From Euzebya tangerina (GTDB lineage Bacteria > Actinomycetota > Nitriliruptoria > Euzebyales > Euzebyaceae), in contig NZ_PPDK01000001.1 in NCBI RefSeq assembly GCF_003074135.1, forward strand, positions 3,038,001 through 3,102,000: 64,000 nt of DNA. Reading direction: 5' to 3'. Within the stretch, counting starts at the first letter, position 1, and each line of letters starts with the position of its first letter. The translations under genes were made by a program, and so were the position numbers. The notes under the pieces were generated by a model. The model was not told where the DNA came from. It was given only the letters and a program-made list of their open reading frames with translations, and did not search any database. This document shows positions 61,438-64,000 of this stretch, piece by piece.

Positions 61438-61740
61438 ATGACCGCGCAGGAGTCACCCGAGCCCGATGGATCATCAGACGCCGCACCCGCTCACGCCGGC
61501 GCTGCCGTTGGCCTCGAGCCGGGCACGCGCTTCAAGTGCGAGGGCTGTGGCAACCTGACCCGCTTCGACGTCGTGGCCACCGAGCGGACGCAGCGGTACT
61601 GGCACGTGTCGGTGTCCGGTGTCGGCGAAGTGGAGGAATCCGTGACACAGGAGCAGACGATCCACTCCGTGACGTGCCGCTGGTGTGGCTCGAGCGACCG
61701 CATCGTCACCGAACCCGCGCCGGTTGATGCAATAGCCTGA
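61438..61740 (+). CDS. Small zinc-ribbon protein
   Basis: 100 residues. Two CxxC pairs, Cys34/Cys37 (FKCEGCGNLTRFDV) and Cys80/Cys83 (VTCRWCGSSD), separated by about 40 residues, suggest one zinc ribbon. The N-terminal 28 residues are low complexity. Homologous small proteins occur in many actinobacteria, and this one precedes sepH by 6 bp, so it may be transcribed with sepH. Function unknown. Confidence 0.75.
   Translation: MTAQESPEPDGSSDAAPAHAGAAVGLEPGTRFKCEGCGNLTRFDVVATERTQRYWHVSVSGVGEVEESVTQEQTIHSVTCRWCGSSDRIVTEPAPVDAIA
61733..61738 (+). promoter_or_regulatory. Putative leaderless -10 hexamer for sepH
   Basis: TAGCCT overlaps the end of the zinc-ribbon gene and lies 8 nt before ATG 61747. 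A GGGG just before the ATG is too close to be a good ribosome site. Confidence 0.35.
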
Positions 61741-61746
61741 CGGGGC

Positions 61747-62565
61747 ATGCACACGCTGGAACTGGTCGGGTACACCGCTGACCTGACGTCGCTGGTCCTG
61801 GCCGTCCCCGGCACCGGTGAGCGCTTCCGGGTGGACCTGTCCACCGAGCTCATGAGCACCCTGGTCGAGGTGCTCGAACTGGCCGAGGATCACGAGCGAC
61901 TGGAGTTGCTGGCAGACCTCGTGCCGCTGGCACAGGTCCCCGCCGCCGGTCAGGCAGCCGTGGTGCCGTTCCGCTCGGAGGGCCGTAACTCCTCCCTCAC
62001 ACCCTCGGAGATCCAACGCATGCTGCGGGCCGGGCGATCGCCCGAGACCGTGGCGGATCAGGCCGGCGTCAGTCGTGAGTGGGTCATGCGCTGGTACCAG
62101 CCGATCGCTGCGGAGCAGCGCAAGGTCATCAGCTCGGTCCGCGGGGGCCGACAGGAGCGGCCCGGGTTCGGTCTGTCCGACACCCTGATCGGCGAGGCGG
62201 TCCGGATGAACCTGATGGAGCGCGGGGTGGAAGATGAGGACGTCGAGTGGCAGGCCACACGCCCGGAGGGCCGCCCCTACTGGACCGTGACCGTGGTCTT
62301 CACAGAGAACAGGCGTCCCCAGAAGGCGACCTGGCGGTACGACATCGGCACCGGACGGGTCACGGCTCGCGACGACCTGGCCATCGACCTGGGCTGGACC
62401 ATGCCGGTCACCCATCCAACGCCAGGGGTGTTGCACGCGGCCATGCCGGAGGAGGACGAGGAGCAGCCCCGTCCGACCCGGCGGGCGGCACCGCCACCGC
62501 CACCGCGGCGTGATCGGACGTCGTGGGCGCCGCCGTCGCCGCCGTCGGGGCCAAGGAGACGATGA
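61747..62565 (+). CDS. sepH: Septation protein SepH (DUF3071)
   Basis: 272-residue cell-division protein of actinobacteria that binds FtsZ and promotes Z-ring assembly. The N-terminal DUF3071 domain (HTLELVGYTADLTSLVLAV...FRVDLSTELMSTL) contains a helix-turn-helix-like segment (SPETVADQAGVSREWVMRWYQPIAAEQ), the conserved FtsZ-interacting core. The C-terminal domain (about 130-235: LIGEAVRMNLMERGVEDEDVEWQATRPEGRPYWTVTVVF) and a Pro-rich basic tail complete the family architecture, though the tail is shorter than in Streptomyces. It overlaps the M48 gene by 4 bp (ATGA). Confidence 0.9.
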   Translation: MHTLELVGYTADLTSLVLAVPGTGERFRVDLSTELMSTLVEVLELAEDHERLELLADLVPLAQVPAAGQAAVVPFRSEGRNSSLTPSEIQRMLRAGRSPETVADQAGVSREWVMRWYQPIAAEQRKVISSVRGGRQERPGFGLSDTLIGEAVRMNLMERGVEDEDVEWQATRPEGRPYWTVTVVFTENRRPQKATWRYDIGTGRVTARDDLAIDLGWTMPVTHPTPGVLHAAMPEEDEEQPRPTRRAAPPPPPRRDRTSWAPPSPPSGPRRR

Positions 62566-63848
62566 ACGACGGTGTTGCCGGAGCGTCGGGGAGCGCCGCC
62601 CGCGTCGCGAGCATCCCCTCCGGGTGGTATCGGGGGTTGTGGGTGGCGGCCGGCCTGGCCGTCGTGGGGGCGGTAGTCGCAGAGCTGACCCGACCCGTCG
62701 CCGACCCGGCCGTGCCCGTCGCACTGGTCGAGTTCCTCGGCGAGGAGCAGGTCGCAGCCGCGGAGACGTATCGGGCTCCGCTGCGGGTCGCATCGCTGGT
62801 GTCGAGGGGACTGCGGATCGCCGCGGCCGGTCTGCTGCTGTGGTGGGCTGCTCGGTCGGACGCGGGGAGCCGATGGCTGCAGGTGCGCTCGCGCCGTCGG
62901 TCCTGGCAGCGCCTGGTCGGTCTCGGTGCCGTCGCCGCTGCGGCGTGGGCCATCACCGACCTGGTGCGACTGCCCCTGCAGCTCTGGGCCCGGACCCGGT
63001 CTGTGGACGTCGGCCTGTCAACCCAGGACCTGACTGGCTGGTTCCGTGATTATGTCGTCACCGTGGGGCCGCAGTGGATCGGGGTGGCGCTCGCCGCCAT
63101 CGCCGGCGTGGTGCTGCGTGAACGGCTTGGTCGGCAGTGGGTTCCGGTCGCCGCCCTGCTGGCCGGTCTGGTCGGGGCGATCCTCGTGGTCGTGAGCCCG
63201 CGGGTGTTCGAGCCGCTGCTCTTCGACTTCACCCCCCTCCCGGCGGGCGAGTTGCGGGACGGCATCACCGAGTTGGCCGACACCGCACCGTTCGACGCCG
63301 AGATCTTGGTCGCGGACGCCAGCCGCCGGACGACGGCGGCCAACGCCTACGTCTCGGGGATCGCCGGAACCCGTCGGATCGTGCTGTACGACACCCTCAT
63401 CGAGGACACGCCGACACCGGTCATCCTGGCGACGGTGGCCCATGAGATCGCCCACACCGAACACCGGGACCTCGAGCGGACGGCGCTCAGCCTGTTCGGC
63501 ATCGCGGTCGTGATCGTGTGGGTGCTGGACCGGGTGATGGGTGAGACGGCCGTGGGCGCATCCGGACGGGTTCGGGCCAGCGGCGTCGTCCGCGCGGTTG
63601 CCGTCCTCGTGGTGGGGGCGGTGCTCATCGCACCGATCGGCCAGTGGTCGTCTCGGCGGACCGAACGAGCAGCCGACCAGCGGGCCTTGGAGATCTTGCA
63701 GGACGGTGCGGTGTACCGCGAGATGCTGCTGACGCTGGCCGAACGCAACCTCTCGGATCCCGATCCGCCGGCCTGGATCGTCGGCCTGGCCTTCTCCCAC
63801 CCGCCCATGCCCGAGCGGGTCGGCCGAGCGGAAGCGGCCACAAGGTGA
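62562..63848 (+). CDS. M48 family membrane metalloprotease
   Basis: 428 residues from ATG 62562 (AAGGAG six nt upstream), overlapping sepH by 4 bp. Membrane helices occupy the first 220 residues. The catalytic domain has the zinc motif HEIAHTEH (His294, Glu295, His298), and the third ligand is probably Glu in RRTERAADQRAL after a further helix pair (near residues 317-355). This is the Ste24/CAAX-protease-like arrangement, with the active site facing the cytoplasm or membrane. The segment FDAEILVADASRRTTAANAYVSGIAGTRRIVLYDTL is typical. Substrate unknown. It overlaps the next gene by 4 bp. Confidence 0.9.
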   Translation: MNDGVAGASGSAARVASIPSGWYRGLWVAAGLAVVGAVVAELTRPVADPAVPVALVEFLGEEQVAAAETYRAPLRVASLVSRGLRIAAAGLLLWWAARSDAGSRWLQVRSRRRSWQRLVGLGAVAAAAWAITDLVRLPLQLWARTRSVDVGLSTQDLTGWFRDYVVTVGPQWIGVALAAIAGVVLRERLGRQWVPVAALLAGLVGAILVVVSPRVFEPLLFDFTPLPAGELRDGITELADTAPFDAEILVADASRRTTAANAYVSGIAGTRRIVLYDTLIEDTPTPVILATVAHEIAHTEHRDLERTALSLFGIAVVIVWVLDRVMGETAVGASGRVRASGVVRAVAVLVVGAVLIAPIGQWSSRRTERAADQRALEILQDGAVYREMLLTLAERNLSDPDPPAWIVGLAFSHPPMPERVGRAEAATR

Positions 63849-64000
63849 ACGACGGGCGTGGTCGGCCGGGCAGGGAGTCGGAGGAGGCGTGCCCACGGAC
63901 CCTCTGGGTGACCAACGACTTCCCCCCTCGCTCGGGCGGCATCGAGCAGATGGTGTCCCACCTCGTGGGCACGCTGCCCCCGGATTCGGTCATGGTCCTC
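63845..64000 (+). CDS. Glycosyltransferase family 4 (PimB-like), N-terminal part
   Basis: Only the first 52 codons are in the window. GTG 63845 overlaps the M48 stop by 4 bp. After a 20-residue variable start the sequence TLWVTNDFPPRSGGIEQMVSHL matches the N-terminal strand and acceptor loop of GT4 enzymes such as the mannosyltransferase PimB. A similar gene lies near the UvrC-like exonuclease in mycobacteria, as I recall. The substrate cannot be fixed from this fragment. Confidence 0.8.
   Translation, partial: MNDGRGRPGRESEEACPRTLWVTNDFPPRSGGIEQMVSHLVGTLPPDSVMVL

Noticed and set aside
1-64000. tRNA, rRNA or other structural RNA genes
   Set aside because: Intergenic spaces are short and none showed cloverleaf-like or rRNA-like sequence on reading; a covariance-model scan would be decisive.

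Overview
This 64 kb window is a chromosomal segment of a high-GC actinobacterium. Supporting markers are SepH, GlnE beside a GlnA2-type glutamine synthetase, KorAB, a UvrC-like DEDDh exonuclease, many GTG starts, and stop/start overlaps of the GTGA/ATGA kind. The number of cell-wall-binding-repeat-2 (CWB2) surface proteins and the divergence from mycobacterial or streptomycete versions make me guess a deep lineage such as Nitriliruptoria/Euzebya. That placement is inference, not proof. Much of the gene content (glnA2, glnE, glnA1, lipA, lipB, E2, gcvT, glycerate kinase, A-type Fe-S carrier, trpD, DEDDh/UvrC-like exonuclease, PimB-like glycosyltransferase) follows a gene order I recall from Mycobacterium and Streptomyces, so the backbone is an old actinobacterial core locus with lineage-specific insertions.

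Layout. 1-5.4 kb: ammonium transporter, GSI-alpha glutamine synthetase and GlnE (nitrogen assimilation). 5.5-18 kb: accessory surface and ion block: a secreted trypsin with CWB2 repeats and a PPC domain, a KtrB/KtrA potassium system with a membrane sensor-like protein, two tandem paralogous beta-helix/DUF11/CWB2 giant proteins, a CWB2 gene remnant and a small lipoprotein. 18-24 kb: DUF2071-like protein, mscS-glnA (adenylylatable GSI-beta), lipA-lipB, nitroreductase. 24-32 kb: lipoprotein, hisS, arylsulfotransferase-like lipoprotein, and the lpd / flavodoxin / lipoylated E2 cluster. 32-41 kb: gcvT, Usp-like protein, nadA, glycerate kinase, YbaK, A-type Fe-S carrier, TusA, DUF3291, EEP hydrolase, cysteine desulfurase. 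41-46 kb: korAB, an orphan receiver protein translationally coupled to trpD. 45.75-46.99 kb: a compact unit with symmetrical inverted repeats around one AbiEi-like/DUF559 nuclease gene. 47-53.6 kb: Lrp-type RAM protein and a dpp/opp peptide ABC operon whose binding-protein gene carries a frameshift. 53.6-64 kb: SOS-box-preceded DEDDh/GIY-YIG protein, proline-iminopeptidase-like hydrolase + SnoaL with divergent AraC regulator, mercuric-reductase-like flavoprotein, DUF309, photolyase, zinc ribbon, sepH, M48 protease and the start of a glycosyltransferase.

Functional links. Lipoate synthesis (lipA/lipB) serves the E2 here and GcvH, which is not in the window. Lpd serves both. Cysteine desulfurase, TusA and the A-type carrier supply sulfur and Fe-S clusters for LipA, NadA and KorAB. 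Ammonium uptake, two glutamine synthetases and GlnE form a nitrogen module. Nine genes have a TANNNT hexamer 6-9 nt before the start codon, most with no Shine-Dalgarno, which suggests common leaderless transcription.

The most unusual structure is the repeat-bounded nuclease unit at 45751-46989. Also notable are the LexA-type box placed against a leaderless promoter at 55386-55407, the six-copy oriented 10-bp motif cluster at 37091-37306, the CWB2 remnant at 17465-17533 and the single-base frameshift in the peptide-binding protein gene. No rRNA, tRNA, CRISPR, prophage or complete IS element was recognised.
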